DNA of 52,217 nt from Arthrobacter sp. ISL-95 (GCF_018613695.1 NZ_JAGGPR010000002.1:215964-268180), one strand, 5' to 3'; counted from the first letter of the stretch, positions 41,875 through 50,639 are shown. A program made the numbers and translations. Notes: generated from the sequence alone by a model not told the origin.

Positions 41875-41923
41875 GCGGGGCCACCGGTGATGGTGACCCC
41901 GCGGTGATGGTGACCCCGCGGTG
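41875..41923 (-). terminator. Terminator-like hairpin with a tandem 17-base duplication, after the purine phosphorylase gene
   Basis: GCGGGG-CACC (41875–41885) can pair with GGTG-CCCCGC (41892–41902). The 17-base unit GGTGATGGTGACCCCGC is present twice, 41886–41902 and 41903–41919, plus a partial GGTG, so either copy can form the hairpin arm. It lies 17 bases beyond the stop of the minus-strand gene. Confidence 0.65.
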
Positions 41924-41939
41924 CTGCCTAAAACCCTGA

Positions 41940-42758
41940 CTAGAGTTTGGCGATGATCTCCGCCAGAAGCTTGGAAATCCGCTTGCCCGCAGCGTGTCCG
42001 GCTTCGAGAACTTCCGCGTGGCTCAGCGGAACCGGGCTGATGCCCGCTGCCAAGTTGGTGACCAGGGAGATGCCGAAAACTTCCATCCCTGCATGGCGGC
42101 CGGCGATTGCTTCCAGCGCCGTGGACATGCCCACGAGGTCGGCTCCGATCCGCTTGGCGTACTGAACCTCCGCCGGTGTCTCGTAGTGCGGGCCTGTGAA
42201 CTGTGCGTACACGCCCTCTTGGAGGGATGAATCAACTTCAAGCGCGAGGTCGCGGATCCGTGAGGAGTAGAGGTCCGTGAGATCAACGAACGTTGCGCCT
42301 TCAAGGGGTGAGGTGGCGGTGAGGTTGATGTGGTCGCTGATGAGTACCGGGGTTCCCGGGGTCCAGTCCTCGTTAAGCCCGCCGCAACCGTTGGTGAGCA
42401 CCAGCGTCTTGCAGCCGGCGGCTGCGGCTGTTCGAACGCCGTGCACTACGGACCGCACACCGCGGCCTTCGTAGTAGTGCGTCCTGGCGCCGAGCACCAG
42501 GGCTCGCTTGCCTTCCTTGGTGAGGACGGAGCGGATGGTGCCAACATGGCCCACTACCGCTGGTTTATGGAAACCGGGGACTTCGGATGCGTTGAGGGTG
42601 GCGGTGGTATCGCCGATCAGATCGGCGGCTTCGGCCCATCCGGATCCGAGCACCAGGGCTACGTCGTGGGACTCGACGCCGGTCTCCGCGGCGATGAAGT
42701 CCGCAGCGGCCTTCGCGGCCTCGAAGGGGTCAGTGTTCATCAGCTCAGTGTTACTCAC
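41940..42758 (-). CDS. Purine-nucleoside phosphorylase
   Basis: A 272-residue trimeric-type PNP. Family motifs: 'VALVLGSGWAEAADLIG' (phosphate loop), 'ALVLGARTHYYEGRGV' (His/Tyr active site), 'TLVLTNGCGGLNEDWTPG', 'FTGPHYETPAEVQYAKRIGA' and 'VGMSTALEAIAGRHAGMEVF'. It releases purine base and (deoxy)ribose 1-phosphate from nucleosides for salvage. The GTG start at 42758 is used; an ATG at residue 7 is an alternative. It is divergent from the LpdA-like gene over about 100 bases. Confidence 0.93.
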   Translation of the reverse strand: MSNTELMNTDPFEAAKAAADFIAAETGVESHDVALVLGSGWAEAADLIGDTTATLNASEVPGFHKPAVVGHVGTIRSVLTKEGKRALVLGARTHYYEGRGVRSVVHGVRTAAAAGCKTLVLTNGCGGLNEDWTPGTPVLISDHINLTATSPLEGATFVDLTDLYSSRIRDLALEVDSSLQEGVYAQFTGPHYETPAEVQYAKRIGADLVGMSTALEAIAGRHAGMEVFGISLVTNLAAGISPVPLSHAEVLEAGHAAGKRISKLLAEIIAKL

Positions 42759-42861
42759 TGGTACAAGCTACCTTGCGGCCGCAGGACTTTGGTAGGGACA
42801 GAGCCCGGGTGAGGTTCGGCTGGGTGGCAACCAGCGTGGCAATGAGCGAGAATTGAGGATT

Positions 42862-44271
42862 GTGACCACCCAAGTTGACTTCAGTGCCCCCCGTATCGCG
42901 ATCCTGGGAGGTGGTCCCGGCGGATATGAAGCTGCCATGGTGGCCGCCTCGCTCGGCGCGCACGTCACGATCATCGAGCGGGCAGGCCTCGGCGGCTCCG
43001 CGGTGCTGACCGACGTCGTGCCTTCAAAAACCCTTATTGCCACCGCCGATCTCATGACACGCGTCGGTGAGGCGGACGAACTCGGAGTGAAGTTCGACGG
43101 CGACGGCACCGCTTCCAAACCGCGCGCCGACCTCAAGCACATCAATGATCGTGTCCTGACTCTGGCTCATGGCCAGTCTGATGACATCCGTGCAGGCCTC
43201 GAGCGTCTGGGCGTGGAGATCGTCATCGGTTCCGGCAAGCTGCTGGACAACAACACCATCGAGGTCCTTACCCTCGAAGGGACCCGCACCATTGACGCCG
43301 ACGCCATCCTTCTGGCCGTTGGTGCGCACCCGCGCGAACTCCCCACGGCAAAGCCCGACGGCGAACGCATCCTCAATTGGGCCCAGATCTACAATCTCGA
43401 CGAACTTCCCGAGGAACTGATTGTTGTCGGTTCGGGCGTTACCGGTGCCGAATTCGCATCCGCCTACAACGGTTTGGGCTCCAAGGTCACCCTGATCTCC
43501 AGCCGTGACCAGGTTCTCCCTGGCGAGGACACCGACGCCGCCAAGCTCCTGGAAGGCGTCTTCGAGCGCCGCGGCGTCAACGTTTTGTCCAAGTCACGCG
43601 CCAACGCAGTTGAGCGCACGGACGACGGCGTGAAGGTCACCTTGGGTGACGGATCGATAGTGACAGGTACGCACTGCCTCGTGTGTGTTGGCTCCATCCC
43701 CAACACCGCCGGCATCGGCCTTGAAGAAGCCGGAGTAACTCTCACGGAGTCCGGGCACATAAAAGTGGACGGCGTTTCCCGCACCACTGCCCCCAACATC
43801 TACGCTGCCGGCGACTGCACGGGTGTCTTCGCCTTGGCATCCGTTGCAGCCATGCAGGGCCGCATCGCGATCGCACACTTCATGGGTGATGGCGTCAAGC
43901 CCCTGAAGCTCAACCAAGTAGCTTCCAACATCTTCACTTCCCCCGAGATCGCCTCCGTGGGCGTTTCCGAGGCAGACCTCGCTTCGGGCAAATATCAGGG
44001 TGACGTTGTGATGTTGTCGCTGCTCAGCAACGCCCGTGCCAAGATGCGCAACACCAAGGATGGATTCGTGAAGATCATCGCCCGCAAGGGATCCGGCACC
44101 GTGATCGGTGGCGTGGTGGTGGGGCCGAACGCGTCCGAGCTCATCTTCCCGATCTCCGTGGCAGTGACCCAGAAGCTCCACGTTGATGACGTAGCCAGCG
44201 CGTTCACCGTGTACCCGTCGCTGACCGGCTCCATCTCGGAGGCCGCGCGGCGCCTCCACGTACACATGTAA
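42862..44271 (+). CDS. lpdA: LpdA-type NAD(P)H-quinone dehydrogenase (flavoprotein disulfide reductase family)
   Basis: A 469-residue FAD protein with full disulfide-reductase layout: 'RIAILGGGPGGYEAAMVAA', 'LIVVGSGVTGAEFASAYNGL', 'NIYAAGDCTGVFALASVAA', and C-terminal dimer domain 'VYPSLTGSISEAARRLH'. The redox cysteines of dihydrolipoamide dehydrogenase are absent: the segment reads 'GLGGSAVLTDVVPSKTL'. The same loss defines the mycobacterial LpdA (Rv3303c) quinone reductases, so quinone reduction is the likely role. GTG at 42862 is chosen with GAGG close upstream; TTG at 42853 is an alternative. A palindromic repeat follows the stop. Confidence 0.88.
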   Translation: MTTQVDFSAPRIAILGGGPGGYEAAMVAASLGAHVTIIERAGLGGSAVLTDVVPSKTLIATADLMTRVGEADELGVKFDGDGTASKPRADLKHINDRVLTLAHGQSDDIRAGLERLGVEIVIGSGKLLDNNTIEVLTLEGTRTIDADAILLAVGAHPRELPTAKPDGERILNWAQIYNLDELPEELIVVGSGVTGAEFASAYNGLGSKVTLISSRDQVLPGEDTDAAKLLEGVFERRGVNVLSKSRANAVERTDDGVKVTLGDGSIVTGTHCLVCVGSIPNTAGIGLEEAGVTLTESGHIKVDGVSRTTAPNIYAAGDCTGVFALASVAAMQGRIAIAHFMGDGVKPLKLNQVASNIFTSPEIASVGVSEADLASGKYQGDVVMLSLLSNARAKMRNTKDGFVKIIARKGSGTVIGGVVVGPNASELIFPISVAVTQKLHVDDVASAFTVYPSLTGSISEAARRLHVHM

Positions 44272-44283
44272 CTCCCCTCCGAC

Positions 44284-44355
44284 GCCCGTTTCGGGGGTTC
44301 GCTGCGGATCATGCCGTTCGCACGGCATTCCAGGCAGGGAACCCCCGAAACGGGC
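44284..44355. repeat. REP-like palindromic element, copy 1
   Basis: GCCCGTTTCGGGGGTTC (44284–44300) and its exact reverse complement (44339–44355) enclose a second dyad ATGCCG–TTCG–CACGGCAT. The inner 53 bases (44296–44348) match a copy at 45180–45232 with eight differences. It sits between convergent lpdA and the MBL gene, so it may act as a two-way terminator. Confidence 0.8.
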
Positions 44356-44383
44356 TTTCGGCTGCCCGGGCTCTTTAGGCCCC

Positions 44384-45151
44384 CTATGTCTGGAGTGCGG
44401 AGAGGGCGTCGGCCAACGGCATGTGCAGGGCAGGACCATGGCCCGGGAGGATCACCTTGGCCAGGACAGCACCGGGGGAGCGCACAGTAGCCAGGGAGTT
44501 TGCCAAAGCCAGGGATTGTGCCGAGACGAGGGCCGCGGCCGGGTCCGAGTGGTACATCTTGTGCAGCATCTGCGGGCCGGACCTGGTGCTGATCGGATGG
44601 CCGCTGACAAAAGTGTCACCCACGGCAATTGCCTGGGCGGCCGGCAGCAGCAAGGCTACGTTGCCCGGGGTGTGTCCCGGCAGGAGAATGGCTTCCGGCT
44701 TACCCGGCAGGACCTTAAGTGTTTCGACTGTCCAAGCCGCCGCTTGAGTGGCCGGTTCTGCCTGAAGGGCCTTGGCCTTGATGACATGCAGCATCCAACG
44801 GAACACCCTGGGCCGCCATGCACGAACCAGAACCTGGACCAACGTGACCTGGTGTTTCACCTTGCCTTGGACATGTGCCAGTTCCTCGGGGGAGCACAGG
44901 ATCGGCGTGCCAAAAGTTCGTGAGAAGTACGCTGCGGATCCAGTGTGGTCCACATGCCCATGCGAGATGAGCATGGCCTTCGCCTCAGCAGGCTCCAAGC
45001 CCAGCTCGCGGATGGACCCAAGGACCAGGTCACGGTCGGCAGGGTAACCGCCGTCGATCAGCATGAATCCCGAATCATCCCGGACGATCAGCCAGTTGGA
45101 TGCTGGTCCCTCGACGAAAAAGACACCTGGCGCTTGCTCGGATACGTTCAC
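44384..45151 (-). CDS. MBL-fold metallo-hydrolase
   Basis: A 255-residue metallo-beta-lactamase-fold protein. The metal motif is 'AMLISHGHVDHTGSAAYFSR' (HxHxDH, with D and H), the third ligand region 'AILLPGHTPGNVALLLP', Asp in 'QAIAVGDTFVSGHP', and the C-terminal His in 'KVILPGHGPALHMPL'. Substrate is unknown; such proteins include glyoxalase II-like and lactonase-like hydrolases. The start is a GTG without clear ribosome site. The gene is bracketed by two copies of a palindromic element. Confidence 0.85.
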   Translation of the reverse strand: MNVSEQAPGVFFVEGPASNWLIVRDDSGFMLIDGGYPADRDLVLGSIRELGLEPAEAKAMLISHGHVDHTGSAAYFSRTFGTPILCSPEELAHVQGKVKHQVTLVQVLVRAWRPRVFRWMLHVIKAKALQAEPATQAAAWTVETLKVLPGKPEAILLPGHTPGNVALLLPAAQAIAVGDTFVSGHPISTRSGPQMLHKMYHSDPAAALVSAQSLALANSLATVRSPGAVLAKVILPGHGPALHMPLADALSALQT

Positions 45152-45179
45152 ACGAGCAGTCTAGATCCCCCAATTCGAT

Positions 45180-45232
45180 GGTTCCCTGCGGATCATGCCG
45201 CGCGTACGGTACTCCGGGCAGGGATCCCCCGA
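45180..45232. repeat. REP-like palindromic element, copy 2
   Basis: Same orientation as copy 1 and about 85 % identical over 53 bases (both contain CTGCGGATCATGCCG and GGGA-CCCCCGA). It lies between the MBL gene start and the nasB-like stop. The outer arms of copy 1 are not conserved here. Confidence 0.8.
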
Positions 45233-45272
45233 GACCACGAAATCCGGACGTACCGGAGCAGCGAACCGCGAG

Positions 45273-46835
45273 CTACGCGGCAGCCGCCTGGAAGTGTTTC
45301 TCGATGATCCCTTTGATGTCCTCATGGCATCCTCCGCAGCCTGTTCCGGCGCGGGTGGCTTTGGAGACCTCGCCCACCGTACTGCAGCCCTCAACGACGG
45401 AGTCCTCAATGCTGGCCGCGCTGACCCCGGCGCAACGGCAGACGGTCCGCTGGGGATCGTTGCTGGTGGCCCCGGCATCGAGTTGGTCCGGGCCATCGAG
45501 GCGGAGCAGGAGCGAGCGGTCCGCAGGCAGCTCCGCAGAGCGTTCGAAGAGCACCACCAGCTCAGCTGCAGTGCGCGGCATGCCCACCGCCACCAGGCCT
45601 TCCAGCACTCCGCCACGGGTGGTCATCTTCACGTAGCGGCCGTGTTCGGGATCGGCCCACTGGGAGATCTGCCGACGGGCACGCCCGGACGCGGCGCCGG
45701 CTTCCAATAACTCCTCGTCCCAGGGATCGGCTTGGTTGTCGCCCGCCACAGCCAGGTTGACGCCGCGCGCCTTCAGGACAACCACCCCGGGTTTCTCCTT
45801 GGGCAGTGGTTCGAAAGCATCTGCGGCAGCCTGTCCATCACGGGCCAAGACCACGAGGTACTCGGCCAACCATTCGGCCTGCCGCCAGCCCGGACCCACC
45901 AGACCGGATGGACCGGAGGCATTCCGGCAATTGACGCATGCAGCGTCAGGGCAGCGAACTTCAGCGCAGTCGCCGATCGCGAACATGTGGGGCTCGTGAT
46001 AAGTCCGAAGGTGGTGGTCCACAAGGATCCCGGCACCGGTAGGAAGGCCGCAGCCCTCCGCCAATTCGATGCGGGGTCGCACACCACAGGACAACACCAG
46101 CAGGTCGCCGTCGATTGCCGAGCCGTCGTCGAGGAGCAACGCGGAGAAGCTGCCCCCGGGTCCGGCTGTCTCCACGCCGGTGGACCGTGCGTTGCCCGCC
46201 ATCCGGACGCCACCGGCCCGCAGGCTGTTGGTGAGGACAGAGCCGCTGCCCCGGTCGATGCTGCGTCCCAAGGGGAACGGCCCATTGTGAACCACAGTGG
46301 TTCGCGCGCCTTCTTCCGAGGCAGCCAAGGCAGTTTCCAAGCCGAGCACGCCCCCACCCAGTACCACCACGCGCTTGCCTTCCGCCACCGCGGAGTGAAG
46401 CACGGCAGCATCCCTGAGATCACGCAAGGTAGTAACGCCGGCTGGAAGCACGGGCCCGGAGGGATCCGGGTTGAGCCCGGTGAGGTTCGGAATCACCGGA
46501 CGGGATCCGGTGGCGAACACCAGCCGGTCATAGTGTTCAGCGGTTCCGTCGGACAACACCACGTTCTGGCGGGCGCGGTCGATCCTTTTGACTTTGACGC
46601 CCAACCGAACGTCCACGCCGTTGGCTTCCAACTCGGCGGCATCCGCCATGGCCAAAGCCTCGGCTGTGGTGCGGCCGACGCCCAGCTCGGCTACCATCAC
46701 GCGGTTATATGCAGCTTCGGTTTCCTGGCCGACCACCAGCAACTGCACCAGCCCGGTGCGGACGGCGGGCAGCAGTTCGTCCACGAGGCGGGCAGCGACC
46801 GGCCCGAATCCAACAACAACAATGCGCTCGCTCAT
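45273..46835 (-). CDS. nasB: FAD-dependent electron-transfer subunit of assimilatory nitrate reductase (NasB-like)
   Basis: A 520-residue flavoprotein. FAD/NAD domain: 'IVVVGFGPVAARLVDELLPA', 'YNRVMVAELGVGRTTAEALA', 'VVVLGGGVLGLETALAASEE', 'EPHMFAIGDCAEVRCPDAAC'. A C-terminal BFD-like [2Fe-2S] domain has 'TVCRCAGVSAASIEDSVVEG' and 'ATRAGTGCGGCHEDIKGIIE'. It would pass NAD(P)H electrons to the molybdopterin subunit. Its ATG overlaps the nasA stop by four bases (ATGA), and AAGGAGG is upstream, so coupling is clear. It is a paralog of the NirB N-terminal part. Confidence 0.87.
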   Translation of the reverse strand: MSERIVVVGFGPVAARLVDELLPAVRTGLVQLLVVGQETEAAYNRVMVAELGVGRTTAEALAMADAAELEANGVDVRLGVKVKRIDRARQNVVLSDGTAEHYDRLVFATGSRPVIPNLTGLNPDPSGPVLPAGVTTLRDLRDAAVLHSAVAEGKRVVVLGGGVLGLETALAASEEGARTTVVHNGPFPLGRSIDRGSGSVLTNSLRAGGVRMAGNARSTGVETAGPGGSFSALLLDDGSAIDGDLLVLSCGVRPRIELAEGCGLPTGAGILVDHHLRTYHEPHMFAIGDCAEVRCPDAACVNCRNASGPSGLVGPGWRQAEWLAEYLVVLARDGQAAADAFEPLPKEKPGVVVLKARGVNLAVAGDNQADPWDEELLEAGAASGRARRQISQWADPEHGRYVKMTTRGGVLEGLVAVGMPRTAAELVVLFERSAELPADRSLLLRLDGPDQLDAGATSNDPQRTVCRCAGVSAASIEDSVVEGCSTVGEVSKATRAGTGCGGCHEDIKGIIEKHFQAAAA

Positions 46836-49036
46836 GATGCCTCCTTGACGTGCAGTGGCAGTCGCGTTCCAGCAGGTATGAGGTCCTGAGTGGACACTGC
46901 CTTCCGGACCCACACCCTGCTGGTCTTGAACTCCGGCATGCCGGAAATGGGATCTGTGGCCGCCTCAGTAAGGCGGTTGGCGTTTTCCTGGCCGGGGAAG
47001 TGGAAGGGCAGGAAGACCGTGTCCGGGCGGACCGAGTTGCTGAGCTCGGCACGGCAGAGCACTTCGCCCCGCTCATTCGTCACGGTGGCGTAGTCGCCGT
47101 CGGCAATGCCGCGGGTAGCCGCCGTGCCCGGGTGGATCAGGAGTCGGGCCTGCGGCTGCGATGCCAGGAGTTCGCTCACGCGGCGGGTTTGGGCACCGGA
47201 TTGGTAGTGCTCCAAAAGCCTGCCCGTTGCCAGGGCCAGCGAACCGTCCGCAAATGAACGTACCGCCCGCTTCGACGGGGTCACCGGAACCATGACGGCC
47301 CGGCCGTCAGCATGGGCGAACCCGTCGGCAAACAGACGCGGCGTCCCAGTGCTGCCCACAGGATAGGGCCAGTAGGCGGCTTCACCGCGGTCCAGCATGG
47401 CGTAATCGATGCCGGAGTAATCCGCCAAGCCACCGGCAGATGCCAGCCGCAGCTCTTCAAACACGGTCTCGGGATGGTCGCTGAACGTTGAAGGCGCCTC
47501 AAGCATCTCGGCAAGCCTGGCCATGAGCCACAGCTCGCTGCGGACACCCGGGGGAGGGGTCAGGGCACGGCGGCGACGGATCACGCGGCCCTCAAGGTTG
47601 GTGAGCGTACCTTCTTCCTCGGCCCATTGCGTCACGGGCAAAACCAGGTCCGCTTCGGCAGCGGTCTCGGACATGAAGAAGTCGCACACCACCAGGAAGT
47701 CCAGGCTGCGGAGTCCTTGGACCACTGCGTTGGTATCGGGCGCCGACACCACCACATTGGCGCCGTGCACGAAGAGGCAGCGGACGCCGTCGGGCTGTCC
47801 CAGAGACTTAAGAAGTTCGACGGCGGGGAGGCCGGGTCCGGGGATCAGTGACTCGTCGATACCCCACACCCCGGCGACGTGGGCGCGGGCGGCGGGATCG
47901 GTGATTTTGCGGTAGCCCGGGAGCTGATCGGCTTTCTGTCCGTGCTCGCGGCCGCCCTGGCCGTTTCCCTGGCCCGTGAGTGTGCCGTAGCCGCTGCGGG
48001 CGGAGCCGGGCAGGCCCAGGAGGAGGCTGAGGTTGATGGCCGCGGTGGCGGTGTCCGTGCCGTCAACGTGCTGCTCCACACCCCGGCCGCTGAGGATGTA
48101 GCTGCCGCCGTTGCGGGCACCTTGGGCCAAGCGGCGGGCGGTCTCCCGGATGAGGTTGGCCGGGACGCCCGTGATGGACTGGACACGCTCGGGCCAGAAC
48201 GAAGACAGGCTGCGCACCACTGCCGCGTAACCGCTGGTGTTGGCGGCAATGTACTCAGCGTCGGCCAGTCCTTCGTGGACCACCACATGGCTGATGCCCA
48301 AAAGGAGCGCCAAATCGGTGCCGGGCGTCGGCTGCAGGTGGAGGCCGCCGCCGTCGGACGTGAACGCAGCAGTAGCCGAGCGGCGGGGGTCCACCACAAT
48401 CAGCCCGCCGGCGTCGCGCGCGCCCTGCAGGTGCTGGACGAACGGCGGCATGGTTTCGGCAACGTTGGAACCAAGCATGAGGATCACGGACGCTGTGTCC
48501 AGGTCCGTGACGGGGAAGGGGAGGCCACGGTCCACCCCGAAGGCCCGGTTGCCGGCAGCTGCAGCCGAAGACATGCAGAACCGGCCGTTGTAATCGATCC
48601 GGGACGTGCGCAGTGCCAGTCGTGCGAACTTGCCCAACAGGTACGCCTTCTCATTGGTGAGACCGCCGCCACCGAACACCCCTACGGCGTCGTTTCCGTA
48701 ATGCTGCTGGGTTTCCTTCACCGCTGAGGTGATCAGCATGAGCGCCTGGTCCCAGGAGATGGGTTGGTGCACGCCGTCCGAACCCTTGAGCATGGGTTCG
48801 GTGACGCGCCCGTTGTGATGCAACAACGACGCCGATGTCCAGCCTTTGCGGCACAGCCCGCCCCGGTTGGTGGGGAAGTCGCGCCCGGATACTTCCAGGG
48901 TCATGGCAGGCTTGGCCGGTTCTGCGCTGGGTGCCGGCGCTGCCGCTGTTCCCCCGGCCTCAGATGCAGCCGGGGTCAACGTCATGGCGCACTGGAGCGC
49001 GCAGTACGGGCAGTGGGTATCGGCGCCGTTGGGCAT
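46832..49036 (-). CDS. nasA: Assimilatory nitrate reductase catalytic subunit (molybdopterin, [4Fe-4S])
   Basis: A 734-residue molybdopterin oxidoreductase reducing nitrate to nitrite. The cluster cysteines are Cys9, Cys12, Cys16 and Cys62 ('THCPYCALQC' and 'GGLCRKG'). An unusual Ala/Pro/Glu-rich stretch (residues ~23–44) lies inside this domain. Other signatures: 'ISWDQALMLITSAVKET', 'NGRFCMSSAAAAGNRAFGVD' and 'GLIVVDPRRSATAAF'. No signal peptide, so cytoplasmic. Its ATG follows the narK stop without a gap (TAGATG), and nasB overlaps its end. Confidence 0.92.
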   Translation of the reverse strand: MPNGADTHCPYCALQCAMTLTPAASEAGGTAAAPAPSAEPAKPAMTLEVSGRDFPTNRGGLCRKGWTSASLLHHNGRVTEPMLKGSDGVHQPISWDQALMLITSAVKETQQHYGNDAVGVFGGGGLTNEKAYLLGKFARLALRTSRIDYNGRFCMSSAAAAGNRAFGVDRGLPFPVTDLDTASVILMLGSNVAETMPPFVQHLQGARDAGGLIVVDPRRSATAAFTSDGGGLHLQPTPGTDLALLLGISHVVVHEGLADAEYIAANTSGYAAVVRSLSSFWPERVQSITGVPANLIRETARRLAQGARNGGSYILSGRGVEQHVDGTDTATAAINLSLLLGLPGSARSGYGTLTGQGNGQGGREHGQKADQLPGYRKITDPAARAHVAGVWGIDESLIPGPGLPAVELLKSLGQPDGVRCLFVHGANVVVSAPDTNAVVQGLRSLDFLVVCDFFMSETAAEADLVLPVTQWAEEEGTLTNLEGRVIRRRRALTPPPGVRSELWLMARLAEMLEAPSTFSDHPETVFEELRLASAGGLADYSGIDYAMLDRGEAAYWPYPVGSTGTPRLFADGFAHADGRAVMVPVTPSKRAVRSFADGSLALATGRLLEHYQSGAQTRRVSELLASQPQARLLIHPGTAATRGIADGDYATVTNERGEVLCRAELSNSVRPDTVFLPFHFPGQENANRLTEAATDPISGMPEFKTSRVWVRKAVSTQDLIPAGTRLPLHVKEAS

Positions 49037-50449
49037 CTAGATGTGTCCGATCGTGTTGCGCTTCTGTGCGGGTCGGATGTAGACCACCCAGCAGACAGTG
49101 AGCATGAGGACATAGGCTCCAACGAATCCGTAGAACGCCGGGGTGTAGGAGCCGCTGGCCGTGTTGGAAGCGTTCAGGACCTGCGGGATGACGAAGCCGC
49201 CGTAGGCACCGATTGCGGAGATCAAGCCCAGCGAGGAAGAAGCCAGCTTTGCAGTGGTGGTGCCCGCGGCACCTGAACGGGCGGCCCGGCTGGAGGTGGC
49301 GAAGATGACCGGGATCATGCGGTACGTTGCACCGTTTCCGAAGCCGCTGGCCAGGAAGAGCAACAGGAACAAGGTGAGGAAGAGCCAGAAGTTCTTCAGG
49401 GGCAGGGTCCAGACCATGGTCAGGGTGATGACGGCCATGGAGGCGAACGATGCGATGGTCATGCGGGCACCACCCATGCGGTCGGCCATGCGTCCGCCGT
49501 AGGGGCGGGCCAAGGAGCCGATCAGCGGGCCGAGGAAGGCCAGGGAAAGCGCCGCAGCTCCGACGTGGATGGAGGAGAAGTCCGGGAAGTAGTCCTTGAT
49601 CAGCTTGGGGAAGACGCCTGCGAAGCCGATGAACGAGCCGAACGTTCCAATGTAGAGGAACGCCATGATCCACAGGTGAGGTTCCTTGAGGGCGGCCAGG
49701 GAGCCGGCCACGTCACCCTTGGCGCTGGTGAGGTTGTTCATGTACTTGTAGGCGCCGAAGGCGGCGATGATGATCAGCGGGATCCAGATGATGCCTGCCA
49801 TCGGCAGGTTGACGGTTCCGGCGGCCAGCAGGGTGATGGCGATGGGGACTACAAGCTGCGCGACGGCGGCACCGAGGTTTCCACCGGCTGCGTTCAGCCC
49901 CAGCGCCCAACCCTTTTCGCGGGCGGGGTAGAAGAAGGTGATGTTGGCCATCGAGCTGGCGAAGTTGCCGCCACCGAAGCCTGCGAGTGCGGCGACGAGG
50001 AGCATGACTCCGAAGGGCGTCTCCGGATTGGAGACACAGAGCGCCAACCCTGTGGTGGGGATCAGCAGGAGCAGGGCGGAAACGATGGTCCAGTTCCTGC
50101 CACCGAACTTGGGAACCATGAAGGTGTAGGGAATGCGGAGCGTGGCACCTACGAGGCTGGGGATGGAGATGAGCCAGAAGATCTGGTTGGTGTCGAACTG
50201 GAAGCCGGCCGCGGGGAGCTGGACCACCACGATGGACCACAACTGCCAGACGACGAAGCCGAGGAATTCGGCGAATATGGACCAATTGAGATTGCGCTTG
50301 GCAATGGACCGGCCTTCGAACTCCCATTGGCCCTTGTCTTCGGCATCCCAGTTGGCGATCCATCGGCCGGGGCGGTGTTCAAGGGTGGAAGTGGCGGTGG
50401 CAGGGGACTGGGCGGGAGCCAGTGCATCTGCGGTGCGGTCAACTGTCAC
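49037..50449 (-). CDS. narK: NarK-type nitrate/nitrite transporter (MFS)
   Basis: A 470-residue nitrate/nitrite porter with about 12 membrane segments. Nitrate signatures are visible: 'GFGGGNFASSMANITFFYPA' and 'GLNAAGGNLGAAVAQLVVP', and 'FGNGATYRMIPVIFATSS' in the second half. The polar N-terminal ~55 residues include 'WDAEDKGQWEFEGRSIAKRN', typical of actinobacterial NarK. The GTG at 50449 has AAGGAGG; the open frame extends upstream without support. First gene of narK–nasA–nasB. Confidence 0.93.
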   Translation of the reverse strand: MTVDRTADALAPAQSPATATSTLEHRPGRWIANWDAEDKGQWEFEGRSIAKRNLNWSIFAEFLGFVVWQLWSIVVVQLPAAGFQFDTNQIFWLISIPSLVGATLRIPYTFMVPKFGGRNWTIVSALLLLIPTTGLALCVSNPETPFGVMLLVAALAGFGGGNFASSMANITFFYPAREKGWALGLNAAGGNLGAAVAQLVVPIAITLLAAGTVNLPMAGIIWIPLIIIAAFGAYKYMNNLTSAKGDVAGSLAALKEPHLWIMAFLYIGTFGSFIGFAGVFPKLIKDYFPDFSSIHVGAAALSLAFLGPLIGSLARPYGGRMADRMGGARMTIASFASMAVITLTMVWTLPLKNFWLFLTLFLLLFLASGFGNGATYRMIPVIFATSSRAARSGAAGTTTAKLASSSLGLISAIGAYGGFVIPQVLNASNTASGSYTPAFYGFVGAYVLMLTVCWVVYIRPAQKRNTIGHI

Positions 50450-50520
50450 GGAGTGCCTCCTTGGTGGGGACGTTGTTCTTCCAAGGTAGGTTTGGCGCAT
50501 TTCGTGGACGGTCGCCGTTT

Positions 50521-50558
50521 GTAAACGCCCTGTGACATTTCCCTATCGGCGGGGTCAC
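50521..50558 (-). promoter_or_regulatory. GlnR-like half-site array upstream of narK
   Basis: Read towards narK: GTGAC-N6-GATAG-N6-GTCAC-N6-TTTAC, four half-sites at exact 11-base steps (plus-strand coordinates 50521, 50532, 50543, 50554). The two outer-type sites match GTnAC perfectly; the two GAAAC-type positions are degenerate. Located 72–109 bases before the narK start. Confidence 0.5.
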
Positions 50559-50639
50559 CGGCGCGTGAGGCCGCGGTGAGGTAATGTGGCGCGGACCACA
50601 GGGTGAGATTTTCCTCTGTGTCCGCATGTTGGACTTGGT

